This document shows positions 56,157 to 64,000 of a DNA stretch of 64,000 bases, in pieces. How positions within the stretch are numbered: position 1 is the first letter of the stretch; each line of letters begins with the position of its first letter. Under the pieces are notes generated by a model. The model made no database searches, had not been told where the DNA came from, and saw only the letters and a program-made list of their open reading frames with translations. This DNA is from Vondammii sp040505895 (GTDB taxonomy: Bacteria > Pseudomonadota > Gammaproteobacteria > Chromatiales > Chromatiaceae): positions 372,001 through 436,000 of the forward strand of contig JBEVXU010000007.1 in the NCBI GenBank assembly GCA_040505895.1. Direction: 5' to 3'. The translations under genes and the position numbers were made by a program.

Positions 56157-56348
56157 GGAGCCTCTGAATAAGTCTGGCCGAATTGAATTGTGCTCAGGAG
56201 GCGTAATATCAAGGCGAAGATCGCAGCTGGTAGCTGGCTATTAGCAAGATTTTCAACACGAAAGCATAGCTTTCGGTGATGGTATTCAGCATAGCTGAAT
56301 CCCTTCGATCGATTTCTCCTGATCGGTCATGACTTGTTCAGAGGCTCC
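56157..56348. mobile_element. MITE, family 1 copy 2 (192 bases, best preserved)
   Basis: GGAGCCTCTGAATAAGTC at the left and GACTTGTTCAGAGGCTCC at the right are near-perfect inverted repeats, flanked on both sides by CTAA, an exact 4-bp YTAR duplication. The interior matches copy 1 closely, including AGCAAGATTTTCAACACGAA and the small inverted pair around AAAGCATAGCTTT. It has no coding capacity. Confidence 0.88.
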
Positions 56349-56409
56349 CTAACTTAGACAGCTCAAATATTCGCGTTCACTACCAGCTAAAAAAGCCGGC
56401 CCCTACGGC

Positions 56410-56631
56410 TCACCGCTTCAACTCCTCATCACGATAGTGAACATCAAGCCAGCATCTGGGGAGTGACTCACCGGAGAGGAACTCCAACTCACTTTTGGGG
56501 AACTTCTCCGGATCCTGGAGCTCTTCACCCGCCGTATAGCGCCCAACCAGCCAGGGGTGATTTGGATTGATCAGATCATTGAGGCTCAACACCTCAACTA
56601 TGCTGTTGTTTTTGATATGTTTAAGAAACAT
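56410..56631 (-). CDS. Conserved small protein, unknown function
   Basis: The 73-residue product starts MFLKHIKNNSIVEVLSLNDL and contains VGRYTAGEELQDPEKFPKSELEFLSGESLPRCW. I have seen similar short proteins, often unnamed, in other gammaproteobacteria. I chose the ATG at 56631 because GGAGG lies five bases upstream; the frame is open 13 codons further. The function is unknown. Confidence 0.65.
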   Translation of the reverse strand: MFLKHIKNNSIVEVLSLNDLINPNHPWLVGRYTAGEELQDPEKFPKSELEFLSGESLPRCWLDVHYRDEELKR

Positions 56632-56721
56632 GCCGCCCTCCATTTCCATTTGGATCCGCCAGGGAAGCAACTAACCTTCCCGGATTAAGTATGGATGGAA
56701 AGGGGGGTTTTTCAACCCTGG

Positions 56722-56858
56722 GAGCCTGCCCGAGAATAGGCACCGTAGCGAGGCAAGCCCATTTTGAGGCAAATAGTTACTCATATTCAACGAAAATGAG
56801 CGTAAAAAAGGGCCAAAATGGGGTTTCCGCAGTAGGTGTCCTATTCTCGGACAGGCGC
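56722..56858. mobile_element. MITE-like element, family 2 (about 137 bases)
   Basis: GAGCCTGCCCGAGAATAGG at the left is mirrored by CCTATTCTCGGACAGGCGC at the right. Flanking CTGG and CTAG could be a diverged 4-bp duplication. It is a different family from the elements at 41142, 43214 and 56157. Its right edge abuts the stop codon of the BolA-like gene. Confidence 0.75.
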
Positions 56859-57098
56859 CTAGGACTTGGCGGCCCACTCTTCCAGGGTGAATGTCTTGAT
56901 TGAGAGTGCGTGAAGCTCACCGGTCGATATCTGCTCCTTCACGGCAGCCATCACCAGTCGCTGCTTCTGCAACAGGGATTTACCAGTAAAATCACTGCTA
57001 ATTACCGTTGCTTCAAAATCGCAACCGCTACCTGTTACCTGTGCCTCGCAGCCGGGAATTCCAGCCTCTATCAGCTGCTCTACTGTTTTGGTTTCCAT
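56859..57098 (-). CDS. BolA-family protein, IbaG-like
   Basis: The 79-residue protein has the BolA fold pattern, with a GCDFEATVISSDFTGKSLLQKQRLV core and the C-terminal LHALSIKTFTLEEWAAK that matches IbaG/YrbA more than BolA itself. Such proteins work with monothiol glutaredoxins in iron-sulfur handling. GAGG precedes the ATG. Its TAG lies in the flank of the family 2 element. Confidence 0.85.
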   Translation of the reverse strand: METKTVEQLIEAGIPGCEAQVTGSGCDFEATVISSDFTGKSLLQKQRLVMAAVKEQISTGELHALSIKTFTLEEWAAKS

Positions 57099-57218
57099 TT
57101 AATGCCTCATATCGGTACTTAATTGGTTCTGAAATTTAGCCGGAAATGAACACAAATAGAACTCTTAATTCGTGTCCGCCCGGAAACTCTAAAAACGGGA
57201 CGCGGGGAACGCAGAGAA

Positions 57219-58799
57219 TCAAAGCTCCCGGGTAGCCAGAAATTCAATATCCGGCCAACGCTCTATGGCAAGGGAGAGATTGACCCGGGTAGGTGCAAGA
57301 TAGACCAGCTGGTCATCCCCATCCATGGCCAGATTCTCATACGCCTTGATGCGAAACTTCTCCAGTATCTTGTCATCCTCGCAACGTACCCAGCGTGCAG
57401 TGGCAACGCTGGCCGCTTCGACAATCGCTTCGACGCCATACTCATCCTTGAGCCGATGGGCCGCCACATCAAACTGCAGGATGCCGACAGCGCCCAGAAT
57501 CAAGTCGTTGTTCTTCAGGGGCCGAAACACCTGAGTCGCCCCCTCTTCACACAACTGCAACACCCCTTTATGCAGCGATTTCATGCGCAGAGGGTCCTTC
57601 AGCACCACACGGCGGAAAAGTTCCGGTGCAAAGTAGGGTACGCCTTCGTATTTCAGCTCCTCCCCTTCAGTAAAGGTATCGCCGATCTGAATGGTGCCGT
57701 GGTTGTGCAGGCCGATAATATCCCCTGGCCAAGCCTCTTCCACATGGCGCCGCTCATCTGCCTGAAAGGTGATGGCATTGCTTATCTGCACCGTTTTTCC
57801 GATACGCACATGGCGCATCTTCATGCCCTTCTTGTAAGAGCCGGAACAGACCCGCAAAAAAGCGATGCGATCCCTGTGGGCCTGATCCATATTTGCCTGA
57901 ATTTTGAAGACAAAACCGGAGAATTTCTTATCGGAGGGCTCTACCAGACGCTGTTGTGTCTGCCGTTTCTTGGGTACTGGCGCATACTTAACAAAGGCAT
58001 CCAACAGCTCCTTTACGCCGAAATTATTGATCGCCGAACCGAAAAAGACCGGCGTCAGTTCACCCTGTGCATAGGCATCGAGATCCAGTTCATGGCTGGC
58101 GCCACGTACCAACTCAACCTCCTCCCGCAACTCTTCAGCCATATCACCGATCACCTCATCGAGACGGGGGTTGTCCAACCCCTCGATCAACTCGCCCTCA
58201 TTAATTTTACCGCCATGGGTGGCGGAAAAAAGATGGGTGGTATCAGTACGCAGATCGAACACTCCCTTGAAGCGCTTACCCATGCCGATCGGCCAGGTGA
58301 TTGGAGCACAACGGATCTTCAAGACCTCTTCCACCTCATCGAGCAGTTCCAGGGCATCGCGCCCTTCGCGGTCAAGCTTGTTGATAAACGTAAGAATCGG
58401 GGTATCGCGCATACGGCAGACATCCATCAGCTTGATAGTGCGTGCCTCCACACCCTTGGCGACATCGATCACCATCAGCGCCGAATCGACAGCGGTCAGT
58501 GTGCGATAGGTATCTTCAGAGAAGTCTTCATGGCCAGGGGTATCGAGTAGATTAACCACTGTATCGCCATAAGGAAACTGCATCACCGATGAGGTAACGG
58601 AGATACCGCGCTGCTTCTCCAATTCCATCCAGTCGGAGGTGGCATGGCGTGCGGCCTTGCGCCCCTTTACCGTGCCGGCCATCTGGATGGCGCCGCCAAA
58701 CAACAACAGCTTCTCGGTGAGCGTGGTCTTACCCGCATCGGGGTGCGAAATAATGGCGAAGGTGCGGCGCCGGTTCAGTTGTTCAAGCAATTCAGACAT
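57219..58799 (-). CDS. prfC: Peptide chain release factor 3
   Basis: RF3 is the GTPase that recycles RF1/RF2 from the ribosome. The 526-residue protein has the P loop SHPDAGKTTLTEKLL (18-32), the RGISVTSSVMQF switch region, LDTPGHEDFSEDTYR and FINKLDREGRD, followed by the beta-barrel and C-terminal domains (RHVEEAWPGDIIGLHNHG). It is full length. It has no close operon partner. Confidence 0.96.
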   Translation of the reverse strand: MSELLEQLNRRRTFAIISHPDAGKTTLTEKLLLFGGAIQMAGTVKGRKAARHATSDWMELEKQRGISVTSSVMQFPYGDTVVNLLDTPGHEDFSEDTYRTLTAVDSALMVIDVAKGVEARTIKLMDVCRMRDTPILTFINKLDREGRDALELLDEVEEVLKIRCAPITWPIGMGKRFKGVFDLRTDTTHLFSATHGGKINEGELIEGLDNPRLDEVIGDMAEELREEVELVRGASHELDLDAYAQGELTPVFFGSAINNFGVKELLDAFVKYAPVPKKRQTQQRLVEPSDKKFSGFVFKIQANMDQAHRDRIAFLRVCSGSYKKGMKMRHVRIGKTVQISNAITFQADERRHVEEAWPGDIIGLHNHGTIQIGDTFTEGEELKYEGVPYFAPELFRRVVLKDPLRMKSLHKGVLQLCEEGATQVFRPLKNNDLILGAVGILQFDVAAHRLKDEYGVEAIVEAASVATARWVRCEDDKILEKFRIKAYENLAMDGDDQLVYLAPTRVNLSLAIERWPDIEFLATREL

Positions 58800-58871
58800 T
58801 TCAAACTTCAGTCAGGGGAAAACCGGGCATTATACCCTGGATTGGAGCCGGCTAGTAATCCGGCTAAAAGC

Positions 58872-59029
58872 GGAACACAGAGTACGCAGAGGTGTCACTA
58901 TTCAGCTCAACGCCAACCGCCGCACTCATCTACAAGGATTATTGAGTTGTTACATGACCCAGAAGTTGTACTTTGAAAGCCATAGCTTTTCTCTGAGTAC
59001 TCTGTGCTCCTCTGCGTACTCTGTGTTCC
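58872..59029. repeat. Long inverted repeat between rimI and prfC
   Basis: GGAACACAGAGTACGCAGAG (58872-58891) is an exact 20-base inverse of CTCTGCGTACTCTGTGTTCC (59010-59029). A second, imperfect copy of the right arm (CTCTGAGTACTCTGTG) lies just inside it. The loop of about 118 bases has no gene. Confidence 0.8.
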
Positions 59030-59040
59030 GTTTTTAAGAT

Positions 59041-59505
59041 CTAAAGAGAATAAGCGAGAAGAATCGCATCCTCTCGCCCTTGTTGGTCGGGATAGTAACC
59101 CCGTCGATGGCCGATCTCATTGAAACCAATCGACTCGTAAAGTCCGATAGCCACCTTATTGGACGCCCGCACCTCAAGGAAGAGGGTGTCCGCCTCGCGC
59201 TTGCGTGCCACTGTCATCAGGTGTTGCAGCAGACGTCCCGCCACTCCCTGCCCCTGAAAATCGGGGTGGGTGCAGAGATTGAGGAGGTGAGCCTCGCCGA
59301 CGGCAACCGACACCACCCCATAGCCGATGATGCGCTCCCCAAGCGTGGATACCCAGCAATTATAGCCCACCCGCAGAGAATCCCTGAAAATACCCTCCGT
59401 CCAGGGAAATTCATAACAGCGCAGCTCAACCACCATCACCGCTTCGACATCGTCATTGGTCATGGGACGAATCTTGAGCATAGGGTCTTTAAGTATTTCG
59501 CTCAT
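59041..59505 (-). CDS. rimI: Ribosomal-protein-alanine N-acetyltransferase
   Basis: RimI acetylates the N terminus of ribosomal protein S18. The 154-residue GNAT protein has the acetyl-CoA motif HPDFQGQGVAGRLLQHL near 78, FLEVRASNKVAIGLYESIGF near 105-125, and the GRREGYYP-like end (here GHRRGYYPDQQGREDAILL). GGCGAG lies before the ATG. The uracil-DNA glycosylase gene lies upstream in the same direction, as in several relatives. Confidence 0.92.
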   Translation of the reverse strand: MSEILKDPMLKIRPMTNDDVEAVMVVELRCYEFPWTEGIFRDSLRVGYNCWVSTLGERIIGYGVVSVAVGEAHLLNLCTHPDFQGQGVAGRLLQHLMTVARKREADTLFLEVRASNKVAIGLYESIGFNEIGHRRGYYPDQQGREDAILLAYSL

Positions 59506-59585
59506 CTTCTCGCCATCTATGTCAGAGTAAAAGCGGGACGCTGAGAAAAGCGTAAAATGCTATAGCCTGCAGTCTTGCAGATCGG

Positions 59586-59702
59586 TGTAGGAGCGAACTT
59601 GTTCGCGATGAACGCACCTCGGAGCCGGTCGTGAACGAGCTCACACCTAGGATCATTCAGTGCCAGAATAGCTTTAGGGCTATTGTGCATAGCCGGTAAC
59701 CC
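59586..59702. repeat. REP-like element, copy C (degraded)
   Basis: It starts with TGTAGGAGCGAACTTGTTCG, as in the copies at 16895 and 40185, but its inverted arm is worn (GTGAACGAGCTCACACCTA). The piece GGGCTATTGTGCATAGCC (from 59677) matches the outer arm of the copy at 40123. Confidence 0.7.
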
Positions 59703-59706
59703 TTAT

Positions 59707-59795
59707 GGAAGCTCTGAACAAGTCATGACCGATTGCCTTGCACTCAGTAGACGCAATATCTGTGTTGAAAATCTTGCTAATAGCCTTTCTGTCTA
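59707..59795. mobile_element. MITE, family 1 copy 4 (truncated)
   Basis: GAAGCTCTGAACAAGTCATGACCGATTGCCTTGCACTCAGTAGA in outline equals the right end of copy 1 in reverse orientation. The text GTGTTGAAAATCTTGCTAATAGCC that follows matches its middle, so part of the interior is deleted. The other end is missing. It lies just after the glycosylase stop codon. Confidence 0.75.
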
Positions 59796-59818
59796 CCCAG
59801 CTTCACAACACTTCTCTT

Positions 59819-60721
59819 TCATCCCCTAAGAATAGTTACAGCCCGCTGTAGATCCTGCCAGCTTTTGCCCTTCTGCTCAGGAGAGCGCAACAGGTAGGCG
59901 GGATGGTAACTGACTACCACCGGTGTGCCGTTGTAGTTAAAATCATGCCCCCGCATCCGCCCCACAGCCTCACTCGATTTAAGTAGATTCTGTGCCGCCA
60001 CCCGACCAACGGCCAGAATCACTTTTGGTTTCACCAACGCAACCTGCCGCATAAGGAAGGGTTCGCACTTTAGCGCCTCCTCCGCTCTTGGGTCGCGGTT
60101 GTCCGGCGGTCTGCACTTTAGGATATTAGCGATAAAAACCTGTTCCCGACCCAGGCCAATAGCCTGGAGCATGGTGTTAAGCAGCTGACCGGCCCGCCCA
60201 ACAAAAGGCTCTCCCCTGCGATCCTCTTCTGCACCCGGAGCTTCGCCGATAATCATCAGATCAGCTTCCCTGTCACCCACACCAAACACCGTATTTAATC
60301 TGGTGCCGGACAACTCACAAGACTGGCACTCAGCAACTTTTACCTCCAATCCCCGCCAATCGAGGCCTGCAATGAGACTCCGCTCATCTGTTTTTACTGA
60401 AGCCTCTTCAGCATAATCGGCGTAATCGATGGTGGGAGAGTACTCATCCATTGGCGGGGGGGCTTCATTCAGCCAGGGTGGAATGTCGGCATCATCTATC
60501 ATCGCAGAACTCACCTCTGAGCGCCGCCCATCCTCACTGCCTGGAGAGTGCGATGAGTTCGGGTTCATGGAAGAGGCTGAGACCACAGTTTTAGCCTCTT
60601 CCACTGCAGTCACCAATTCTGCTGGAGCAATCACCTCATCCGATACCGACATATCTCTTGGCAGCCAGCTTTCGATCCCCATCGCGTCCAGGTAGTGTCG
60701 CCTCTGTTGTTCATCCATCAT
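59819..60721 (-). CDS. Family 4 uracil-DNA glycosylase (iron-sulfur type)
   Basis: The 300-residue protein has a poorly conserved, acidic N-terminal third, then the UDGa domain: CQSCELSGTR and NILKCRPPDNRDP with the cluster cysteines, the active-site GEAPGAEEDRRGEPFVGRAGQLL in outline (near 150), and SYHPAYLLRSP near the end. It removes uracil from DNA. The long N-terminal part resembles that of proteins annotated as DNA polymerase-related glycosylases. It lies 14 bases after leuA. Confidence 0.92.
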   Translation of the reverse strand: MMDEQQRRHYLDAMGIESWLPRDMSVSDEVIAPAELVTAVEEAKTVVSASSMNPNSSHSPGSEDGRRSEVSSAMIDDADIPPWLNEAPPPMDEYSPTIDYADYAEEASVKTDERSLIAGLDWRGLEVKVAECQSCELSGTRLNTVFGVGDREADLMIIGEAPGAEEDRRGEPFVGRAGQLLNTMLQAIGLGREQVFIANILKCRPPDNRDPRAEEALKCEPFLMRQVALVKPKVILAVGRVAAQNLLKSSEAVGRMRGHDFNYNGTPVVVSYHPAYLLRSPEQKGKSWQDLQRAVTILRG

Positions 60722-60735
60722 TACAGGCCGGTGAC

Positions 60736-62286
60736 TCAGACACGTGCTTTTTGAGGATGGGCGCGCCCAGCCTCCTGTTCCAGTTTGTTAACCGCATTGA
60801 TATACGCCTTTGCCGAAGCAATCACAATATCGGTATCAGCACCCTGGCCATTGACGATGCGGCCGTTGCGTTGCAAACGCACTGTCACCTCGCCCTGGGC
60901 ATCAGTACCACTGGTGATGGAATTAACCGAGTAGAGCTGCAGCTCTGCACCGCTCCCTATAATGCTCTCCATTGCCCTGAAAGCCGCATCGACCGGGCCT
61001 CCACCTATTGACCCACCCTCCTGTTCCTCGCCGTCAACACTGAGAACAACCCGTGCTGTGGGTGTTTCACCGGTTTCGCTGCACACTCTGAGTGAAACCA
61101 ATTTAACCCGTTCGTTTTCGGCACTGAAGCCGGCATCGTTGACCAACGCTTGGAGATCATCATCAAAGATCTCATGCTTCTTGTCAGCAAGCTCCTTGAA
61201 GCGCCGAAAGGCGTCATTAAGTTCCTCCTCAGAGTCGAGGGTAATACCGATCTCCTCAAGGCGTGAACGGAAAGCGTTGCGACCGGAGTGCTTACCCAAA
61301 ACCATGCGGTTCCGGCTCCAACCAACATCCTCGGCACGCATAATTTCGTAGGTCTCCCGGCTCTTCAGTACACCATCCTGGTGGATACCCGCTTCATGGG
61401 CAAAGGCATTCGCACCTACAATCGCCTTATTGGGTTGCACCGGAAAGCCGGTAATACCTGAAACCAGACGTGAGCAGTTGACTATTTGGGTGGTATCCAG
61501 GCGGGTATCACACTCAAACAGATCCCGACGGGTGCGCACCGCCATTACCACCTCTTCCAGGGAAGCGTTGCCTGCACGCTCACCGAGACCGTTGATGGTG
61601 CACTCCACTTGGCGGGCGCCATTGAGCACCGCCGCCAGGGAGTTGGCGGAAGCCTGCCCCAAATCGTTGTGGCAGTGGACGGAGAAGATCGCCTGGTCCG
61701 CATTGGGGATACGTTCGATCAAGGTGCGGATAGTCTCGCCAAACTGCTGTGGCAGATTGTAACCGACGGTATCCGGTATATTGATGGTCGTAGCTCCCGC
61801 CTTAATCGCCTGCTCACAGATTCTGCAGAGAAAATCGATCTCAGAGCGCCCTGCATCCTCTGCCGAGAACTCAACATTATCGGTATAGCGACGCGCATGT
61901 TTCACAGCCCACACCGCATGCTCAACCACCTGATCCGGCGTCATATTGAGCTTATGTTTCATATGGATCGGCGAGGTGGCAATAAAGGTGTGGATACGCC
62001 CCGAATTGGCCTCTTTGATCGCCTCCCCTACACGATCAATATCCTTCTCCAGGGCGCGGGCAAGGCCACAGACAGTACTATCCTTGATGGTCCGAGCAAT
62101 TGCCTGAACCGAATCGAAGTCACCCGGACTGGCCATGGGAAAACCCGCTTCAATCACATCCACCTGCAACTTCTCCAGTGCCTTGGCGATGCGAACCTTC
62201 TCATCCTTTGTCATCGATGCGCCTGGGCTCTGCTCACCATCACGCAGAGTGGTATCGAAGATGAACAGTTTATCCTGGTTACTCAT
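60736..62286 (-). CDS. leuA: 2-isopropylmalate synthase
   Basis: LeuA makes the first committed step of leucine synthesis from acetyl-CoA and 2-oxoisovalerate. The protein (516 residues) has FDTTLRDGEQSPGASM near its start, SVHCHNDLGQA with the metal-binding HxH near 205, and GIHQDGVLK. The C-terminal regulatory domain (from about 395) binds leucine for feedback control. I use the ATG at 62286 with AGGAG upstream, rather than the longer open frame that touches the pssA stop. Confidence 0.96.
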   Translation of the reverse strand: MSNQDKLFIFDTTLRDGEQSPGASMTKDEKVRIAKALEKLQVDVIEAGFPMASPGDFDSVQAIARTIKDSTVCGLARALEKDIDRVGEAIKEANSGRIHTFIATSPIHMKHKLNMTPDQVVEHAVWAVKHARRYTDNVEFSAEDAGRSEIDFLCRICEQAIKAGATTINIPDTVGYNLPQQFGETIRTLIERIPNADQAIFSVHCHNDLGQASANSLAAVLNGARQVECTINGLGERAGNASLEEVVMAVRTRRDLFECDTRLDTTQIVNCSRLVSGITGFPVQPNKAIVGANAFAHEAGIHQDGVLKSRETYEIMRAEDVGWSRNRMVLGKHSGRNAFRSRLEEIGITLDSEEELNDAFRRFKELADKKHEIFDDDLQALVNDAGFSAENERVKLVSLRVCSETGETPTARVVLSVDGEEQEGGSIGGGPVDAAFRAMESIIGSGAELQLYSVNSITSGTDAQGEVTVRLQRNGRIVNGQGADTDIVIASAKAYINAVNKLEQEAGRAHPQKARV

Positions 62287-62310
62287 GAGCTGCTCCTGAG
62301 CCGACTCCAC

Positions 62311-63144
62311 TTAATTGGATTGGTCTGAATCGATTGAATTAGTCTGTTGGTCTTTGTCCGGCGTAACGGCAGACTCAATATCATCATCCTTGGCGGACTT
62401 CCCACCACGGCGACCGGCCCTGTGTTCGCGCAGGTATTTCAGCGTCAACACCGGACCAGAGACCGCATAGGCAAGAAAGATCAGAAACAGCACCAGGGGC
62501 GGCTGTATATAGAGCACCGAAAAGGCCAGCATCACAACCACCATGGAGAAGAAAGGCACCTTGCCGCGAAAATCGACCTCTTTGAAGCTGTTATAGCGAA
62601 TATTACTGACCATTAACAGGCCGGTCGCCACCGTCAATACACAAGCAATGATGTTGATATCACTACCGCTGATGGCAAACTCTTCAGATACCCAGACGGT
62701 TCCCGCCATGATCGCCGCCGCCGCAGGGCTTGGGATACCCTGAAAGTAGCGTTTGTCCGCCGTCCCTACCTGGGTATTGAAACGCGCCAAACGCAGAGCA
62801 GCGCCGGCAGTATAGATAAAGGCGGCCAGCCAACCCAGCTTACCGAGGCTGTTTAAAGACCAGACGTACATCACCAGTGCCGGAGCGAGACCAAATGAAA
62901 CCATATCCGAGAGACTGTCATACTCAGCGCCAAAGGCAGTCTGGGTATTGGTCATGCGCGCCACCCGGCCATCGAGGCCATCGAGAATCATAGCGACAAA
63001 AATGGCGATGGAGGCATTCTCAAACTCACCGCTGATGGCTCCAAGAATGGCGTAAAAACCACAAAAAAGTGCCGCTGTGGTGAACAGATTCGGCAACAGA
63101 TAGATACCCCGGCTTCGCTTGGCTTTATGCACTCTTTCAGGCAT
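62311..63144 (-). CDS. pssA: CDP-diacylglycerol-serine O-phosphatidyltransferase
   Basis: PssA makes phosphatidylserine in the inner membrane. The CDP-alcohol transferase motif DGLDGRVARM...GAEYDSLSD (near 60-85) is complete, and about seven hydrophobic segments follow. The C-terminal tail is charged (RAGRRGGKSAKDDDIESA). The ATG at 63144 has AAGGA upstream; a GTG seven codons earlier is also open. The ilvC-pssA-leuA order is common in gammaproteobacteria. Confidence 0.94.
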   Translation of the reverse strand: MPERVHKAKRSRGIYLLPNLFTTAALFCGFYAILGAISGEFENASIAIFVAMILDGLDGRVARMTNTQTAFGAEYDSLSDMVSFGLAPALVMYVWSLNSLGKLGWLAAFIYTAGAALRLARFNTQVGTADKRYFQGIPSPAAAAIMAGTVWVSEEFAISGSDINIIACVLTVATGLLMVSNIRYNSFKEVDFRGKVPFFSMVVVMLAFSVLYIQPPLVLFLIFLAYAVSGPVLTLKYLREHRAGRRGGKSAKDDDIESAVTPDKDQQTNSIDSDQSN

Positions 63145-63290
63145 GAAACTGATCCTTTTTCTCACTATATGAGTCAGGATTATAATTGAGATCCGGCCAA
63201 ATCACAGCACAAGTCGCCAAAGAGGGCTCATTAAAAAACAGAGAATCCCCAACAATCCTGAAACCATCAGGGTAGGGGCTATGTGATTTT

Positions 63291-63401
63291 TTGTAGGAGC
63301 GTTTTCTCGAAACGCGATGGGAAATTTATCTCGGTCCGAGAGACCACGTCTACAGTCCCACATCAATCTGATCGCGCTTCGGGAAAGCACTCCTACAATA
63401 C
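63291..63401. repeat. REP-like palindrome, copy D (diverged)
   Basis: TTGTAGGAGCG at the left and GCACTCCTACAA at the right form the outer stem, with CGCGAT and ATCGCG further in. It shares the TGTAGGAGCG end with the other copies, but its middle is different. Confidence 0.7.
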
Positions 63402-63415
63402 AGTACATCGGACAA

Positions 63416-63447
63416 TAAAAAATGCCGGCAGATGCCGGCATTTTTTA
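63416..63447 (-). terminator. Rho-independent terminator after ilvC
   Basis: AATGCCGGCA and TGCCGGCATT form a perfect stem around a two-base loop, with A and T runs on both sides, so it can work in either direction. It lies about 20 bases past the ilvC stop. Confidence 0.9.
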
Positions 63448-63468
63448 CTTCGAACAACCTATTAAGGA

Positions 63469-64000
63469 TCAGTTCTTCGACTTGTCGACGATTTTATTAA
63501 TCCAAGGCATCATGCTACGCAGACGCTCACCTACCTGCTCAATATCGTGAGCGGCATTGTTACGACGCATGGCGGTCATTTCAGGATAGTTGCTCTGTCC
63601 CTCGAGGATAAATTGCTTGGCATATTTACCTTCCTGGATATTCTTCAAACACTCTTTCATTGCCGCACGGCTCTGATCGTTGATCACCTTCGGGCCGGTG
63701 ACATACTCACCATACTCGGCATTGTTGGAGATCGAGTAGTTCATGTTGGCAATGCCACCTTCGTACATCAGGTCAACAATAAGCTTCAGCTCGTGAAGAC
63801 ACTCAAAGTAAGCCATCTCCGGAGCGTAGCCGGCATCGGTCAGGGTCTCAAAACCGGCCTTGACCAGCTCAACGGCACCACCACAGAGTACCGCCTGCTC
63901 ACCAAACAGATCGGTTTCAGTCTCGTCCTGGAAAGTAGTTTCAATGATACCTGTGCGACCACCACCGATGGCGGAGGCGTAGGAGAGAGCGATATCCTTG
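63469..64000 (-). CDS. ilvC: Ketol-acid reductoisomerase (C-terminal part; gene starts beyond the window)
   Basis: IlvC acts in valine, leucine and isoleucine synthesis. The visible 176 residues are the knotted C-terminal domain of the class I enzyme: GGGRTGIIETTFQDETETDLFGEQAVLCGG at the window edge in outline, then YFECLHELKLIVDLMYEGGIANMNYSISNNAEYG. These hold the Mg-binding Asp/Glu residues. The gene continues off the right edge. Confidence 0.95.
   Translation of the reverse strand, partial: KDIALSYASAIGGGRTGIIETTFQDETETDLFGEQAVLCGGAVELVKAGFETLTDAGYAPEMAYFECLHELKLIVDLMYEGGIANMNYSISNNAEYGEYVTGPKVINDQSRAAMKECLKNIQEGKYAKQFILEGQSNYPEMTAMRRNNAAHDIEQVGERLRSMMPWINKIVDKSKN

Larger units (their letters stand above)
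59506..59818. other. Repeat-filled gap between the glycosylase and rimI
   Basis: The 313 bases hold two repeats, listed separately: a degraded REP-like element (59586-59702) and a truncated family 1 MITE (59707-59795). No gene is visible. A rimI promoter may lie between 59506 and 59585, but I cannot place it. Confidence 0.5.
63166..63468. other. Gap between ilvC and pssA
   Basis: It holds a REP-like palindrome and the ilvC terminator (both listed), and must also hold any separate pssA promoter. No gene is visible. Confidence 0.5.

Noticed and set aside
57456..58550. Plus-strand open frame of 364 codons
   Set aside because: It lies wholly inside prfC on the other strand, which is a full-length, clearly recognised gene.
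61486..62328. Plus-strand open frame of 280 codons
   Set aside because: It is the antisense of leuA and has no recognisable protein features.

Overview
The window reads as the chromosome of a gammaproteobacterium. The evidence is the ilvC-pssA-leuA order, an FlgA/FlgM/FlgN-CheR-FlgBCDEFGHIJKL flagellar block with sigma54- and sigma28-type promoters, an IbaG-like BolA protein, class I fumarase, and interspersed short palindromic repeats. A free-living or host-associated sulfur-oxidiser-like member of the Chromatiales is my guess from overall style only; no gene here proves it.

Region 1 (1-19646) is a glycan island, almost all on the minus strand. It holds two parallel gene chains whose start and stop codons mostly overlap. 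Chain A (7745 down to 1) has a CgeB-like glycosyltransferase, a WavE-like putative glycosyltransferase, a B12-binding radical SAM protein, a KdsC-like HAD phosphatase, a transketolase split into N and C halves, and an SDH-L type shikimate-dehydrogenase-like enzyme that runs off the left edge. Chain B (19646 down to 10116) has a domain-permuted HldE-like kinase/nucleotidyltransferase, a SPASM radical SAM protein, an NDP-sugar epimerase, a GmhA-like isomerase, a HAD phosphatase, an APH-fold kinase, a second split transketolase, another radical SAM protein and a methyltransferase. Between them lie a plus-strand methyltransferase and the decayed remains of another radical SAM gene (about 9478-9930). 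Together the chains look like dedicated routes to one or two unusual sugars built by two-carbon transfer.

Region 2 (20002-25358, plus strand) is neuB-neuC-neuA followed by a Maf-type (DUF115) protein. It should make a CMP-activated nonulosonic acid (most like Neu5Ac) and deliver it to flagellin. It sits directly against the filament genes.

Region 3 (25387-44151) is flagellar: fliT, fliS, fliD, flaG, fliC, flgL, flgK, flgJ, flgI, flgH, flgG, flgF, flgE, flgD, flgC, flgB and cheR on the minus strand, then flgA, flgM, flgN and a YcgR/PilZ-like c-di-GMP receptor on the plus strand. I see sigma54-like sites before flgB, flgG and flgA, sigma28-like sites before fliC and flgM, and a terminator after flgL.

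Region 4 (44213-64000) is mostly core metabolism: two small sugar/nucleotide transferases with an ArsS-like radical SAM protein (arsenosugar type), tRNA-Arg(CCT), sucA-sucB, a Na/Pi cotransporter, class I fumarase, ibaG, prfC, rimI, a family 4 uracil-DNA glycosylase, leuA, pssA and the 3' part of ilvC.

Several families of small inverted-repeat elements are scattered through regions 3 and 4. One MITE family has IS5-like ends and 4-bp YTAR target duplications. A 266-bp element fills the sucA-sucB gap and shows compensating stem changes. Several elements abut start or stop codons (cheR, the pilZ gene, flgN, ibaG, sucA, sucB), so they may affect expression.
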